From assembly GCF_029258205.1 (NCBI RefSeq), contig NZ_JARHZJ010000087.1:1-63795 (forward strand): a DNA stretch of 63,795 nt, written 5' to 3'. The DNA is from Clostridium sp. Its GTDB lineage: Bacteria; Bacillota; Clostridia; Clostridiales; Clostridiaceae. The notes under the pieces are model-generated. The model was given only the letters and a program-made list of their open reading frames with translations, was not told where the DNA came from and did no database searches. Each line of letters starts with the position of its first letter. Position 1 is the first letter of the stretch. Below, piece after piece: positions 10,731 to 20,523 of the stretch. The position numbers and the translations under genes are program-made.

Positions 10731-11182
10731 TTAAATTCAACTCCTTTTAAGTTATTTGATTAGCTCAAATAAATTAAAAAGTTAGTTGCTTCAAAGAGAA
10801 GTAAGAAACTTTTAATCTTTGAGTTATAAACATATTTAACATTTTATTAACCTTTTGTTTATATATATTATAACTCTTAACTTATTATTTGTTAAATATT
10901 TTTTAAAATTATTTCAAATTTCTATTATTTCCTTTTAATCTTTAAAAATTAAATAAAATAAATTAATTATATTACTATTAATGTAAAATAACCATACTAT
11001 CTTTAAAATATTGAATTTTATCTATTAAAATTATTTTAATTTTAAATATTAATAATCGACATTTAAGTATTAATAAAGTAAATATTAATTAAATTCCTCA
11101 CTAAAGACATCTTACTTAGATTTAAAAAAACATAAATCACTATATAAGTTGTAGAAACACAAATTCACAACTTATTTTATTA
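10731..11182. other. Gap upstream of gadC
   Basis: About 450 bases of extremely AT-rich DNA with no gene. A perfect 9-base inverted repeat (ATAAGTTGT 11144-11152, ACAACTTAT 11167-11175) lies near the gpmI end. The gadC promoter must be here but no box stands out. Confidence 0.3.
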
Positions 11183-11220
11183 TAAAAAAATAGTATCCTT
11201 CATTAAGAAGAATACTATTT
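11183..11220 (-). terminator. gpmI terminator
   Basis: Fourteen-base arms (11188-11201 and 11207-11220, AAATAGTAT.CTTC and complement, one mismatch) with a 5-base loop, followed on the minus strand by seven T. It lies about 25 bases after the gpmI stop and marks the end of the gap operon. Confidence 0.88.
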
Positions 11221-11243
11221 AAAACATATAACTAACTATTATA

Positions 11244-12782
11244 TTATTTGTTTAAAAGACATTTTCCAGTCATTTCTGAAGGAACTTCTAATCCCATAAC
11301 AGTTAACATAGTTGGAGCTATGTCAGCTAATTTTCCACCATCTTTTAGTGATTTTCCTTCAGCATCTTTTGATATCCATAAGAATGGAACTGGATCTGAA
11401 GTATGAGCAGTCATTGGTTTACCAGTTGAGTAATCTATCATTACTTCTGCATTACCATGGTCAGCAGTTATGAATAAAGTACCTTCTTTTTCTAATACTT
11501 TATCAGCTACTCTTCCTAAGCACTCATCAACTGCTTCTATAGCTTTAACAGCAGCTTCTTGCACTCCAGTGTGTCCAACCATATCTGGGTTAGCGTAGTT
11601 TAATATTATCATATCATATTTATCTTGATCTAATCTATTTATTAATTCATCAGTTACTTCATAAGCACTCATTTCTGGTTTAAGATCGTATGTAGCAACC
11701 TTTGGTGAAGCTATTAATGCTCTATCTTCATTAGTGTTTGGTTGTTCTACTCCACCGTTAAAGAAGAATGTTACGTGAGCATATTTTTCAGTTTCAGCAA
11801 TTCTTAATTGGTTTAATCCTTTAGATGCAACATATTCTCCTAAAGTATTTGTATAACTTTCTGGTCTGTAAGCAACATCTACACACTCTAAAGTTTTGTC
11901 ATATTGAGTCATACAAACAAAGTTAAGGTGTAATTGCTTTCTTTCAAACCCTTTGAATTCTGGATCAACTATAGCTCTAGTTATTTCTCTAGCTCTATCT
12001 GGTCTAAAGTTGAAGAATATTACTGAATCTCCATCTTTAATTCTAGCTACTGGGTGTCCATCTTCCTCAATTACTGTAGGTAAAACGAACTCGTCAGTTT
12101 TATTATCATGGTAAGATTTTTCTATAGCTTCAACAGCTGAAGAAGCTTTTTCACCTTCTCCTAAAACCATAGCATTATAAGCTAATTCTACTCTTTCCCA
12201 TCTATTATCTCTATCCATTGCATAATATCTACCACTTATAGTAGCTATTTCACCAACACCAATTTCTTTCATAGCATTTTCTAATTCAACTATGAATTCT
12301 TTACCTGATGATGGAGCAACATCTCTACCATCCATGAAAGCATGAACGTAAACTTTTTGAAGCCCTTTTTTCTTAGCTAATTCTAAAAGACCTTTTAAGT
12401 GATCTATGTGAGAGTGAACCCCTCCGTTTGATAATAATCCCATTAAATGTAATGAAGTATTATTTTCTTTAGCTTCGTCCATAGCTTTAACTAAAGCTTT
12501 ATTTGTAAAGAAAGTTCCTTCTTTTATTTCTTTAGTTATTCTAGTTAACTCTTGGTATATTATTCTACCAGCACCTATATTTAAATGACCAACTTCTGAG
12601 TTACCCATTTGTCCTTCTGGAAGACCAACTTCTAATCCTGAAGCTTGTAATTCAGTGTGTGGATATTTTGCAAATAATCTATCATAATTTGGTTTATTAG
12701 CAGCAGCTACTGCATTACCCTCTTTGTTTGGAGAAATTCCAAATCCGTCTAATATCATTAACATTACAGGTTTTTTACTCAT
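11244..12782 (-). CDS. gpmI: Phosphoglycerate mutase, cofactor-independent
   Basis: This 512-residue manganese-dependent enzyme interconverts 3- and 2-phosphoglycerate. It shows the N-terminal metal site LMILDGFG, the catalytic serine in [17 protein letters not shown] near residue 62, GRDVAP and [12 protein letters not shown] of the transferase domain, and the C-terminal metal ligands in ADHGNAE. The length fits the iPGM family. A GGAGGG ribosome site precedes the ATG. It is the last gene of the cggR-gap-pgk-tpiA-gpmI series, separated from tpiA by a terminator-like hairpin, so its expression probably falls below that of the upstream genes. Confidence 0.98.
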   Translation of the reverse strand: MSKKPVMLMILDGFGISPNKEGNAVAAANKPNYDRLFAKYPHTELQASGLEVGLPEGQMGNSEVGHLNIGAGRIIYQELTRITKEIKEGTFFTNKALVKAMDEAKENNTSLHLMGLLSNGGVHSHIDHLKGLLELAKKKGLQKVYVHAFMDGRDVAPSSGKEFIVELENAMKEIGVGEIATISGRYYAMDRDNRWERVELAYNAMVLGEGEKASSAVEAIEKSYHDNKTDEFVLPTVIEEDGHPVARIKDGDSVIFFNFRPDRAREITRAIVDPEFKGFERKQLHLNFVCMTQYDKTLECVDVAYRPESYTNTLGEYVASKGLNQLRIAETEKYAHVTFFFNGGVEQPNTNEDRALIASPKVATYDLKPEMSAYEVTDELINRLDQDKYDMIILNYANPDMVGHTGVQEAAVKAIEAVDECLGRVADKVLEKEGTLFITADHGNAEVMIDYSTGKPMTAHTSDPVPFLWISKDAEGKSLKDGGKLADIAPTMLTVMGLEVPSEMTGKCLLNK

Positions 12783-12840
12783 AATAACCCTCCAAAAACT
12801 AAATTTCTATTTATACATTTATTATAATGTTTAACTAATT

Positions 12841-12888
12841 AAAAAACAATAGCAATAGACAATTGGTATTACTTGCCTATTGCTACTA
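12841..12888 (-). terminator. Hairpin between tpiA and gpmI
   Basis: Arms AGCAATAG.CAA (12851-12862) and TTG.CTATTGCT (12874-12885), one mismatch, are followed on the minus strand by TTGTTTTTTAATT. It is a good intrinsic terminator placed inside the glycolytic gene series, so it is probably partial. Confidence 0.75.
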
Positions 12889-12906
12889 TTTAATTACTAA
12901 TATTTA

Positions 12907-13653
12907 TTAGTAGTTTACGATTTGAGCAAAGTCAGCTGCAACTAAGCTAGCTCCACCAACTAAAGCACCATCGATATCTGATTTAGCCATTTGTTCAGCT
13001 ATTGTGTTAGGCTTAACTGATCCACCGTATTGGATTCTTACTTTATCAGCAACTTCTTGTCCGAACATTTCAGCAACCATAGCTCTTATAGCAGCTATTG
13101 TTTCATTAGCTTGATCTGAAGTAGCAGTTTTTCCAGTTCCGATAGCCCATATTGGTTCGTAAGCTATAACAACTTTCTCAGCTTGCTCTTTAGTTAATCC
13201 GTCTAAATCAGCAGTGATTTGAGCTTTTATAACGTCGTTAGTAGTTCCGTTTTCTCTTTGCTCTAAAGTTTCTCCACAGCAAAGGATTGGAGTTAAATTG
13301 TGTGCGAAAGCAGCTTTAACTTTTTTGTTGCAAGTTTCATCTGTTTCGTTGAAGTATTCTCTTCTTTCACTATGTCCAATTATAACGTAATCTATGTTCA
13401 TAGCTTCTAACATTCTTGGAGCGATTTCTCCAGTAAATGCTCCTTTTTCTTCAAAGTGCATGTTTTGAGCACCTACTTTTATATTTGTTCCTTCAACAGC
13501 TTTTTTAACTGCATCTAAACAAACGAAAGTTGGACAAACAACAACCTCACATTTTGCATCTTTAACTAATGGCTTTAATTCTTCAACTAATTTAACAGCC
13601 TCGTCTATTGTATAGTGCATTTTCCAGTTTCCTGCTATTATTGGAGTTCTCAT
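12907..13653 (-). CDS. tpiA: Triosephosphate isomerase
   Basis: This 248-residue TIM-barrel enzyme interconverts dihydroxyacetone phosphate and glyceraldehyde 3-phosphate. Visible features are the substrate lysine in GNWKMH (residue 11), the catalytic histidine in [11 protein letters not shown] near 95, the catalytic glutamate and flexible loop in [14 protein letters not shown] near 167, and the phosphate-binding YGGSVKP. A GAGGTG ribosome site precedes the ATG. The gene lies between pgk and gpmI as in other Firmicutes. A 13-base inverted repeat (13686-13698 and 13711-13723) sits in its leader. Confidence 0.98.
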   Translation of the reverse strand: MRTPIIAGNWKMHYTIDEAVKLVEELKPLVKDAKCEVVVCPTFVCLDAVKKAVEGTNIKVGAQNMHFEEKGAFTGEIAPRMLEAMNIDYVIIGHSERREYFNETDETCNKKVKAAFAHNLTPILCCGETLEQRENGTTNDVIKAQITADLDGLTKEQAEKVVIAYEPIWAIGTGKTATSDQANETIAAIRAMVAEMFGQEVADKVRIQYGGSVKPNTIAEQMAKSDIDGALVGGASLVAADFAQIVNY

Positions 13654-13685
13654 CTATATTCACCTCTATTAATATTTTAAATATT

Positions 13686-13723
13686 AAATAATATATGACA
13701 GACAATAATATCATATATTATTT
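13686..13723. promoter_or_regulatory. Inverted repeat in tpiA leader
   Basis: Perfect 13-base arms (AAATAATATATGA at 13686-13698, complement at 13711-13723) with a 12-base spacer lie 33-70 bases before the tpiA start. It may be a stabilising 5' mRNA hairpin or simply a chance AT-rich palindrome. Confidence 0.35.
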
Positions 13724-13779
13724 CTCTAAAATCTCTGAAAATATTAAATAATAACCCTAATATTTTCTTAACTTTAGTA

Positions 13780-13828
13780 AAACAAGGCTAAGATTCAATG
13801 AAAAATAAATTTCATTGAATCTAGTCTT
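13780..13828 (-). terminator. Hairpin after pgk
   Basis: Arms at 13784-13803 and 13810-13828 share a perfect GATTCAATGAAA core plus further pairs, followed on the minus strand by TTGTTTTAC. It lies about 65 bases after the pgk stop and 130 before tpiA. It looks like a partial terminator or a 3'-end stabiliser inside the glycolytic series. Confidence 0.7.
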
Positions 13829-13892
13829 ATTTCTTATAAAACAACAATCTTTATACTTCAATCTAAATATCTACTTTAATATATTTATAATA

Positions 13893-15086
13893 TTATTTAT
13901 CGTTTAAAGCAGCTATTCCTGGTAATACTTTTCCTTCTAAGAATTCTAATGAAGCTCCACCACCAGTTGAGATGTGAGACATTTTGTCACCGAATCCTAA
14001 TATGTTTACAGCAGCAGCTGAATCTCCACCACCTATTATAGTAGTAGCATCTGCTTCAGCCATAGCTTTAGCAACAGCTATTGTTCCTTTGTTGAAGTTT
14101 TCGAATTCGAATACTCCCATTGGTCCATTCCAAATAACTGTTTTAGCATCTTTTATAGCTTCAGCGTATATAACTTCAGTTTTAGGTCCGATATCTAATC
14201 CCATGAATCCTTCAGGAATGTTTTGATCCTCTGTAACTATAGCTTCAACATCTTTGAATTCTTTAGCTACTCTGTGGTCTACAGGTAATAATAATTTAAC
14301 ACCTTTTTCCTCAGCTTTAGCTAACATTTCTTTAGCATATTCAACTTTATCTTCTTCTACTAATGAACTTCCTATAGTATATCCTTGAGCTTTTAAGAAT
14401 GTATAAGCCATTCCTCCACCTATTATTAAAGTGTCAACTTTTTCTAAAAGGTTATTTATAACGTTTATCTTATCTGAAACTTTAGCTCCACCTAAGATAG
14501 CAACGAATGGTCTTTCTGGATTTTCTACAGCATCTCCTAAGAACTTAAGCTCTTTTTGAATTAAGTATCCACATACTGCTGGTTTTAAGTATTCAGTTAC
14601 TCCAACTGTTGAGCAGTGAGCTCTGTGAGCAGTACCAAATGCATCGTTAACAAACATTTCAGCTAAGCTAGCTAATTCTTTTGATAACTCTTCTCCATTT
14701 TTAGTTTCTTCTTTTCTGTATCTTGTATTTTGAAGTAAAACTACATCTCCATCTTTCATTTCAGCTATAGCTTTTTTAGCATTTTCTCCAACAACATTAT
14801 CGTCAGCAGCAAATACTACTTCTTTACCAAGCATTTCGCTTAATCTTTTAGCTACAGGTGCTAATGAGAATTCTGGTTTAGCTTCTCCTTTTGGTTTACC
14901 CATATGTGAGCAAAGGATTACTTTAGCACCATTATCAACTAAGTATTTTATAGTTGGCATAGCTCCATTTAATCTATTTTCATCAGTTATAACACCATCT
15001 TTTAATGGAACGTTAAAGTCGCATCTTACTAATACTTTTTTACCTTTTACTTGAACGTCTTCTATAGTCTTTTTATTGAAGTTCAT
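13893..15086 (-). CDS. pgk: Phosphoglycerate kinase
   Basis: Phosphoglycerate kinase makes ATP from 1,3-bisphosphoglycerate and ADP. The 397-residue protein shows [11 protein letters not shown] near residue 20, the [11 protein letters not shown] stretch, the [11 protein letters not shown] substrate site near 150, [11 protein letters not shown] near 200, the GPMGVFEF motif, and the nucleotide-binding GGGDSAAA and [13 protein letters not shown] motifs near the end. I chose the ATG at 15086, preceded by AGAGGTG; the longer frame begins with a GTG that overlaps the ribosome site. It is third in the cggR-gap-pgk-tpiA-gpmI series and has hairpins on both sides. Confidence 0.98.
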   Translation of the reverse strand: MNFNKKTIEDVQVKGKKVLVRCDFNVPLKDGVITDENRLNGAMPTIKYLVDNGAKVILCSHMGKPKGEAKPEFSLAPVAKRLSEMLGKEVVFAADDNVVGENAKKAIAEMKDGDVVLLQNTRYRKEETKNGEELSKELASLAEMFVNDAFGTAHRAHCSTVGVTEYLKPAVCGYLIQKELKFLGDAVENPERPFVAILGGAKVSDKINVINNLLEKVDTLIIGGGMAYTFLKAQGYTIGSSLVEEDKVEYAKEMLAKAEEKGVKLLLPVDHRVAKEFKDVEAIVTEDQNIPEGFMGLDIGPKTEVIYAEAIKDAKTVIWNGPMGVFEFENFNKGTIAVAKAMAEADATTIIGGGDSAAAVNILGFGDKMSHISTGGGASLEFLEGKVLPGIAALNDK

Positions 15087-15151
15087 TATATTCACCTCTT
15101 AAATAATATTTTATAATTACCTTTAATATAAATAAAAATCATTTATATGTT

Positions 15152-15197
15152 AAAGTAGTCTGGCCTCATAGCTTTAACTATAAAACCAGACCCTTTT
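15152..15197 (-). terminator. Hairpin between gap and pgk
   Basis: AAAG..GTCTGG (15152-15163) pairs with CCAGAC..CTTTT (15186-15197), with an inner ATAG/CTAT helix in the loop. It sits about 32 bases beyond the gap stop. The T tract is poor on the minus strand, so it may stabilise or process the mRNA rather than stop transcription. Confidence 0.55.
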
Positions 15198-15229
15198 ATA
15201 TAATCAGTCTAAATATTTAATTTTAAAAA

Positions 15230-16228
15230 TTACTTAGAAACTAAGCATTTTAAAGTTCTGATTAATTGGTTAGTGTATGAAGCTTCATTGTCATACCATG
15301 AAGCAACTTTAACTAATTGTTGTCCGTCAACTTCCATTATTTTAGTTTGAGTAGCATCGAATAATGATCCGAAGCTTGTTCCGATAATATCTGATGATAC
15401 TATTGGATCTTCAGTATATCCGAATGACTCGTTTGAAGCAGCTTTCATAGCAGCGTTTACTTCGTCTACTGTTACTTTTTTGTCTAAAGTACAAACTAAC
15501 TCAGTTAATGAACCAGTTATTACAGGTACTCTTTGAGCGTTTCCGTCTAATTTACCAGCTAATTCTGGGATAACTAAACCTATAGCTTTAGCAGCTCCAG
15601 TTGAGTTTGGAACTATGTTAGCAGCAGCAGCTCTAGCTCTTCTTAAATCTCCTTTTTTGTGTGGAGCATCTAAAGTATTTTGATCGTTAGTGTAAGCGTG
15701 GATTGTAGTCATGAAACCTTTGTTTAATCCGAAGTTATCATTTAAAGCTTTAGCCATTGGAGCTAAGCAGTTTGTAGTACATGAAGCACCTGAGATAACA
15801 TCTTCGCTTCCATCTAATATGTTGTGGTTTACGTTGAAAACAATTGTTGGTAGGTCGTTTCCAGCAGGAGCTGAGATAACAACTTTCTTAGCACCAGCAG
15901 TTAAGTGAGCTGAAGCTTTCTCTTTTGATGCAAAGAATCCAGTACACTCTAATACTACGTCTACTCCTAATTCTCCCCATGGTAATTGAGCAGGATTGCT
16001 TTCAGCAGTTACTTTGATTTCTTTTCCATTAACTACAAAAGCTCCTTCTTTAACTTCTACTTCACCATTGAATCTTCCTTGTGCTGAATCATACTTTAAT
16101 AAGTGTGCTAAAGTCTTAGCATCAGTTAAGTCGTTGATTGCTACAACCTCAAACTCAGGGTTGTCGATCATTAATCTTAATGCTAATCTTCCTATTCTTC
16201 CAAATCCGTTAATAGCTACTTTTACCAT
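15230..16228 (-). CDS. gap: Glyceraldehyde-3-phosphate dehydrogenase
   Basis: This 332-residue NAD-dependent enzyme oxidises and phosphorylates glyceraldehyde 3-phosphate. The Rossmann motif [12 protein letters not shown] is at residues 7-18, the catalytic cysteine is in [12 protein letters not shown] near 150, and the C-terminal [13 protein letters not shown] stretch is intact. An AGGAGG ribosome site precedes the ATG. It directly follows cggR with about 90 bases between them. A short AAAATATTT hairpin (about 16267-16286) lies in that gap, where Bacillus processes the cggR-gapA message; the comparison is inference. Confidence 0.98.
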   Translation of the reverse strand: MVKVAINGFGRIGRLALRLMIDNPEFEVVAINDLTDAKTLAHLLKYDSAQGRFNGEVEVKEGAFVVNGKEIKVTAESNPAQLPWGELGVDVVLECTGFFASKEKASAHLTAGAKKVVISAPAGNDLPTIVFNVNHNILDGSEDVISGASCTTNCLAPMAKALNDNFGLNKGFMTTIHAYTNDQNTLDAPHKKGDLRRARAAAANIVPNSTGAAKAIGLVIPELAGKLDGNAQRVPVITGSLTELVCTLDKKVTVDEVNAAMKAASNESFGYTEDPIVSSDIIGTSFGSLFDATQTKIMEVDGQQLVKVASWYDNEASYTNQLIRTLKCLVSK

Positions 16229-16318
16229 TATAAATACCTCCTAAAAGATGTTGTTTTTTATATATAAAATATTTAAAAATATTTTAAACAAAGTTATTTT
16301 TAGAGATTTCATATTTTT

Positions 16319-17353
16319 TTATTCATCTCTATTTAAAAAATTCAAAACTTCATTAGCTGCTCCTTCATCTGTAATAAGAACGGCATTTTCATTACCATAA
16401 ACAGTAGTTAAAACTGCTTCTGCTTTATTCTTACCACCAGCTACAGCTATGTGATTTTTTATTTTTCTAAGATCATTTATTGTAACTCCCAAAGTAGGCA
16501 TTACATAAACAACTTCTGACTTTTCATTAAAGTAGCACCCAAAAGCTTCTCCTTTAGCACCTAAATCTAACAACTTTACTATTTCTTCTTTAGGCACGCC
16601 TCTTTTGTTAGCCATTTTTTTAGCTTGACCTATACCATATATTAGCATATCTGCATTTTTAATATTTTGTATAAGATCCTTCATATCTTCCTGTTTCATT
16701 AAAGCATCCATTACTTCTTTACTTATATTATCAGGAACATGAAGCATTTTATAGGTTCCATTTAACTTTTTAGCTAAATTCGCAGATAATGTATTTGACT
16801 GCGTCTCAACCTTCTTACCCATACCACCTCTTGCAGGCACCACTAACACATCACGTAGGTTTGCCATTTCTGGTAATTCGTCTATAACTTCTTTTACAGT
16901 ACTTCCACCAGTAACAGCAATAGTATAGCCATCTTTAATGATATTCTTAGAATAATTTGCAGCGGCTTTTCCAAGCTCTTTTATAGTATTTTCATCTTCA
17001 CTGCAATCTCCTGGAACAACAATTACGTTTCTTACATGAAGCATATCGCATAATTGCTTTTCAAGATTAGATAGCCCTTTTATTTCATGTATAAATCCTT
17101 TTAAAGATTCTAACATGAACTCTCCTTCTTGGGTTACAGACATACCTGGAGTGTTTATTTGTATAAGGTTTTGAGATTTTAAAAAACCTATTTCTGTTCT
17201 TACAATTCTTTCACCTAAATTTAAATTGTTTGCCAAAGCTCTTCTACCTATTGGCTGATTATAATAAATTGTTCTGATTATATTGTATCTTTTAACTAAT
17301 AGTTCTACCATTTCAGGAACTATTATCTTTTGCAATTTTAAAATCTCTAGCAA
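16319..17353 (-). CDS. cggR: Central glycolytic genes regulator
   Basis: CggR is a SorC/DeoR-family repressor of the lower glycolytic operon that is released from DNA by fructose 1,6-bisphosphate. The protein (344 residues) has an N-terminal winged helix (about residues 15-75, with QPIGRRALANNLNLGERIVR) and a sugar-phosphate-binding C-terminal domain with VTGGSTVKEVIDELP and VVPARGGMG. The longest frame starts with TTG at 17362, but that codon touches the ribosome site. The TTG at 17353 is eight bases after AAAGGAG and gives a start that aligns with Bacillus CggR, so I prefer it. It heads the gap series and has its own operator in the leader. Confidence 0.93.
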   Translation of the reverse strand: MLEILKLQKIIVPEMVELLVKRYNIIRTIYYNQPIGRRALANNLNLGERIVRTEIGFLKSQNLIQINTPGMSVTQEGEFMLESLKGFIHEIKGLSNLEKQLCDMLHVRNVIVVPGDCSEDENTIKELGKAAANYSKNIIKDGYTIAVTGGSTVKEVIDELPEMANLRDVLVVPARGGMGKKVETQSNTLSANLAKKLNGTYKMLHVPDNISKEVMDALMKQEDMKDLIQNIKNADMLIYGIGQAKKMANKRGVPKEEIVKLLDLGAKGEAFGCYFNEKSEVVYVMPTLGVTINDLRKIKNHIAVAGGKNKAEAVLTTVYGNENAVLITDEGAANEVLNFLNRDE

Positions 17354-17369
17354 ATCTCGCAACTCCTTT

Positions 17370-17419
17370 GGACACTATAAGTCCCACTCTCTTCTCAAAT
17401 GTCCCACATGTTTATTATA
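17370..17419 (-). promoter_or_regulatory. cggR promoter and CggR operator
   Basis: On the minus strand a TATAAT -10 (17414-17419) is followed within about 8 bases by TGGGAC (17401-17406), then after exactly 20 bases by a full unit TGGGAC-N6-TGTCC (17370-17386). The known Bacillus CggR operator is two units of CGGGAC-N6-TGTC spaced 20 bases apart downstream of the promoter. One full unit plus a half-unit in the same phase are seen here. It supports auto-repression and repression of gap by blocking elongation. Confidence 0.8.
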
Positions 17420-17577
17420 AAACATATTAAGAAAAAATTAAAGGGTTTTCAGAAAATTTTTTCTTATTTTTTTAAAAAAATATAACAAATATAGTCAGCT
17501 TATGAAATTTGTCTATATTTTGCACTTAAAACAAGTACTTTACACCCTTATTTGCCATAAGCTAGAAATTTTTCCTT

Positions 17578-18963
17578 TTAAAATCTTTTTCTTTTACTAG
17601 ATGACTTTATTCCTAACTCTTCTCTGTATTTTGCCACAGTTCTTCTTGAAATAGCCATTTGTTTTTCTTTTAGAATTTCACTTATTGATTGATCTGATAA
17701 TGGCTTTTCTTTATTTTCTTCTTCAATTACTTGTACTAAGGCTTTTTTTATATTTATAACTGTAAAATCTTCTTCTCCGTTACTTTTTTCTTTATTGCTT
17801 ATTGAGTTTACAAAAAGATTCTTTATTTTTATTGTTCCCATAGAAGTTAAAATATACTTATCCCTTATAGCTCTTGAAATAGTAGATTCATGCATTTCTA
17901 ATTGTTCAGCTATTTCTTTTAAAGTCATAGGCTTTAAATATTTCTCTCCCTTTTCAAAATAACCTTTTTGTTTTTCAAGTATTTTTTCAAGAACTTTGTA
18001 TAAAGTACTTTTTCTTTGCTCTATACTTTTTATTAGAAATATAGCTTTTTCCATTTTTTCCTTTACATACTCTGTAGCCTCTTTATCATTAGTACTATCT
18101 TTTAATATTGATTTATATAAAGGATTAACTGAAAGCCTAGGCAAAACTCCATCATTCATTAATATAAAAAATTTCCCATCTATCTTTCTTATTTCTGCAT
18201 CAGGAACTATAAAACCAACTTCATCACCAGTATAAAAGCCTCTTGATGGTTTAGGCTCTAATTTTTTTATCAAATCCCCATAGTCCTGTGCTTTTTTAGT
18301 GGTAATTCCTAAATCTTTAGCAATAGCTTGATATTTATTATCTGCTACGTTATCCAAGTGTCTATCTATAATTTCTTTAACTATTTGATCGTATTGACCA
18401 TTTCTTTCTAATTGAATTTCTAAGCATTCCTTTAAACTTCTTGCACCTATGCCAGCAGGTTCTAAATTATGAAGAACTATTAAAGCTCTATTAAAAGTCT
18501 CTTCAGTACAATTTAACTCACCAATTAATTCTTCTTTTTTTATATCCAAATATCCCTTATTATCTAAACATTCAACCATATAACTACATACACTTCTCAT
18601 ATATTCACCTATTGGAAATTCTAATATTTGCCCTTCTAAATAATCTTTTAAAGATTCAGGCTTACTCATGAAAGTAAAAGGTGATATTCCTTCTTGATTA
18701 TATTCGCCATAACTTTGAGAGCCATAGTTATCAGACTCTAAATATTTTACTAACTCTTTATACTCTAATCTATCTTGTTCATTTGATACATCTTTAGTAT
18801 CTTCATATTGAGCTTCTAATACAGGATTTTCTGAAAATTCTTTTTCAATATATTCTCTTAAATCATATGTTGACATTTGCAAAAGTTTTATTGAAAGTTG
18901 CATTTGCTGGGTCATAATAAGCTTTTGCTCTTGAGTTAAATTCAAATTAAAATCCATTAACAT
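17578..18963 (-). CDS. rpoN: RNA polymerase sigma-54 factor
   Basis: Sigma-54 directs RNA polymerase to -24/-12 promoters that need enhancer-binding activators. The 461-residue protein has the N-terminal activator-interacting region rich in Leu and Gln (NLNLTQEQKLIMTQQMQLSI), the core-binding middle region, a helix-turn-helix (LKEIAEQLEMHESTISRAI), and the C-terminal RpoN box ARRTVAKYREELGI-type sequence (ISRRTVAKYREELGIKSS). I chose the ATG at 18963, seven bases after AGGTGA; ATG at 18957 is also possible. It lies just upstream of cggR, as in Listeria, but I found no clear -24/-12 promoter in the window. Confidence 0.96.
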   Translation of the reverse strand: MLMDFNLNLTQEQKLIMTQQMQLSIKLLQMSTYDLREYIEKEFSENPVLEAQYEDTKDVSNEQDRLEYKELVKYLESDNYGSQSYGEYNQEGISPFTFMSKPESLKDYLEGQILEFPIGEYMRSVCSYMVECLDNKGYLDIKKEELIGELNCTEETFNRALIVLHNLEPAGIGARSLKECLEIQLERNGQYDQIVKEIIDRHLDNVADNKYQAIAKDLGITTKKAQDYGDLIKKLEPKPSRGFYTGDEVGFIVPDAEIRKIDGKFFILMNDGVLPRLSVNPLYKSILKDSTNDKEATEYVKEKMEKAIFLIKSIEQRKSTLYKVLEKILEKQKGYFEKGEKYLKPMTLKEIAEQLEMHESTISRAIRDKYILTSMGTIKIKNLFVNSISNKEKSNGEEDFTVINIKKALVQVIEEENKEKPLSDQSISEILKEKQMAISRRTVAKYREELGIKSSSKRKRF

Positions 18964-19090
18964 ATATGTATCACCTAAAATCATCTAATTGTAATCTATT
19001 CACTTTTATCTTTTAACCTTTCTTAATATAATTATCCATGAAAAAAATTATTTTTCAATAATTTTAAATTTTAGCTACTTATAAAACAAA

Positions 19091-19196
19091 GCATGTATCA
19101 AAATAAATTTTAATAAAACTTACAAAACTTCTTAGGAAACTCTACTAATTCTCAAAATATTTCATAAGTTTTATTATTAACCTTTGATAAACACCT
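19091..19196. repeat. Palindromic repeat, family with GTATCAAAAT arms
   Basis: Left arm GTATCAAAATAAATTTTAATAAAACTTAC (in part, from 19095) pairs imperfectly with the right arm around 19164-19196 (CATAAGTTTTATTATTAACCTTTGATAAACACC in part). It lies downstream of the BMP lipoprotein gene and upstream of rpoN. The same arms recur at 38218-38367 and 40814-40915. It probably terminates the lipoprotein transcript. Confidence 0.7.
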
Positions 19197-19314
19197 TTAT
19201 TATTTTCATATTTATTTTAAATAACATTTCCCATTCCAATTATAGACGTCTTTATTTTATTCTTTATAGTTACATACTTATGTACATTTTGTCAAATTTA
19301 TATTGTCATTACTT

Positions 19315-20385
19315 TTATTTAATATTAAAATTTTCAACCTCATTTAAGGTTTCTGGCACATTAAATTCTCCCCTTATAATAGCCACTTTATATCGTTCTA
19401 CTTCATCTAAAATTTCTTTAGAAACTAATTTGCTAGTTGTTTTAGCAACCTCAATTCCATTATCCTTAAGACCTATCTCCATTTTATTTTTTGGTCCAAC
19501 TTTAAAATCACTATTTATAACTTCTTTAGCTGTAGTATATACTGCATCATCTAAATTCTTTATCATTGATGATAATATAACATCAGCATATTCTGGAAAT
19601 CTATCTGCCCAATCAATATCCACTCCAATAGCATACTTTCCATTTTCCTTAGCAGCCTTAAAAAGACCTTCTCCTGCTTCTCCTGCTGATTCAAATATTA
19701 TATCTGCTCCTTCATCATACATTTTTTTAGCTATATCATTTACTTTCTTTTTATCGTTAAAATTTCCAACATACTTAATTAAATTTCCTTCTTTTATATT
19801 TTTATATGCTTCCTCATTAGAAACCTTTAATCCAGACATAAATCCTGATAAAAATGTTTCTATCAAGTCTTCCTTTATTGCCCCTATAAATCCTACCTTA
19901 TTTGTTTTAGTATAATTACCAGCTATTATCCCCATTAAAAAAGCACCTTGTTCATCATTAAAATCTATAGATTTTACATTTGGAAGATCTGATATAGTAT
20001 CTACTATAGCAAAATTTTTATCTGGATAATCTTTAGCTACATTATTTAAACTCTCTAAAAATTTAAAGGCTGAAGCAAAAGTTAAGTCATTATTTTGAGC
20101 GGCTTCTCTAAGTCTTTTTTCATAATCCTCTGATGAATTAGTGTCAAAAACTTCTATTCGCGCACCATATTCTTTTTTTATTCTCTCTAATCCATCTACA
20201 GCTAAGTTAGTAAAATAATTTTCCTCGTTAGAAAAGTCATCTTTTACTAAGGCAAAATTATAAACTTGTTTTTCTATAACATCTACTTTTTTTAAAACTG
20301 ATGAATTATTTGAACCACACCCACAAATTATTGAAGTTAATGCTAAAAGCAAAGCTAAAACTTTAAATGTTTTTTTTAATTTCAT
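19315..20385 (-). CDS. BMP-family substrate-binding lipoprotein
   Basis: A 356-residue exported lipoprotein: basic start, hydrophobic core and lipobox IICGC with the lipidated Cys near residue 22. The body matches the basic membrane protein (BMP/Med) family, which binds purine nucleosides for ABC uptake; seen are NDLTFASAFKF, the ANYTK/GNYTKTNKVGFIGA stretch and GADIIFESAGEAGEGLFKAA. No ABC permease or ATPase lies next to it, so it is either an orphan receptor or serves a distant transporter. AGGAGG precedes the ATG. It ends near a palindromic repeat and starts a stretch of unrelated genes. Confidence 0.85.
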   Translation of the reverse strand: MKLKKTFKVLALLLALTSIICGCGSNNSSVLKKVDVIEKQVYNFALVKDDFSNEENYFTNLAVDGLERIKKEYGARIEVFDTNSSEDYEKRLREAAQNNDLTFASAFKFLESLNNVAKDYPDKNFAIVDTISDLPNVKSIDFNDEQGAFLMGIIAGNYTKTNKVGFIGAIKEDLIETFLSGFMSGLKVSNEEAYKNIKEGNLIKYVGNFNDKKKVNDIAKKMYDEGADIIFESAGEAGEGLFKAAKENGKYAIGVDIDWADRFPEYADVILSSMIKNLDDAVYTTAKEVINSDFKVGPKNKMEIGLKDNGIEVAKTTSKLVSKEILDEVERYKVAIIRGEFNVPETLNEVENFNIK

Positions 20386-20492
20386 TTTTAGTCCTCCTAT
20401 TTTTTAAGTCAAAGTTATTATTTCTTTAAGTAGGAGAATTTATGTAAAATATAAAAAACAAATCAATTATCCTATATAAAATAAAGATTTAT

Positions 20493-20523
20493 AAAAAAAG
20501 AACCCCCTTAAAGGGAGTTTTTT
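20493..20523 (-). terminator. degV terminator
   Basis: Arms AAAAAAGAACCCCCTT (20494-20509) and AAGGGAGTTTTTT (20511-20523) form a tight GC-centred hairpin ending in T on the minus strand. It abuts the stop codon of the DegV gene. Confidence 0.85.

Noticed and set aside
17363..19090. Sigma-54 (-24/-12) promoter near rpoN
   Set aside because: No TGGCAC-N5-TTGC match was found in this or other intergenic regions that I read.
19184..19915. 243-residue frame opposite the BMP lipoprotein gene
   Set aside because: It mirrors the lipoprotein gene and palindromic repeat; codon pattern and lack of a start signal argue against it.
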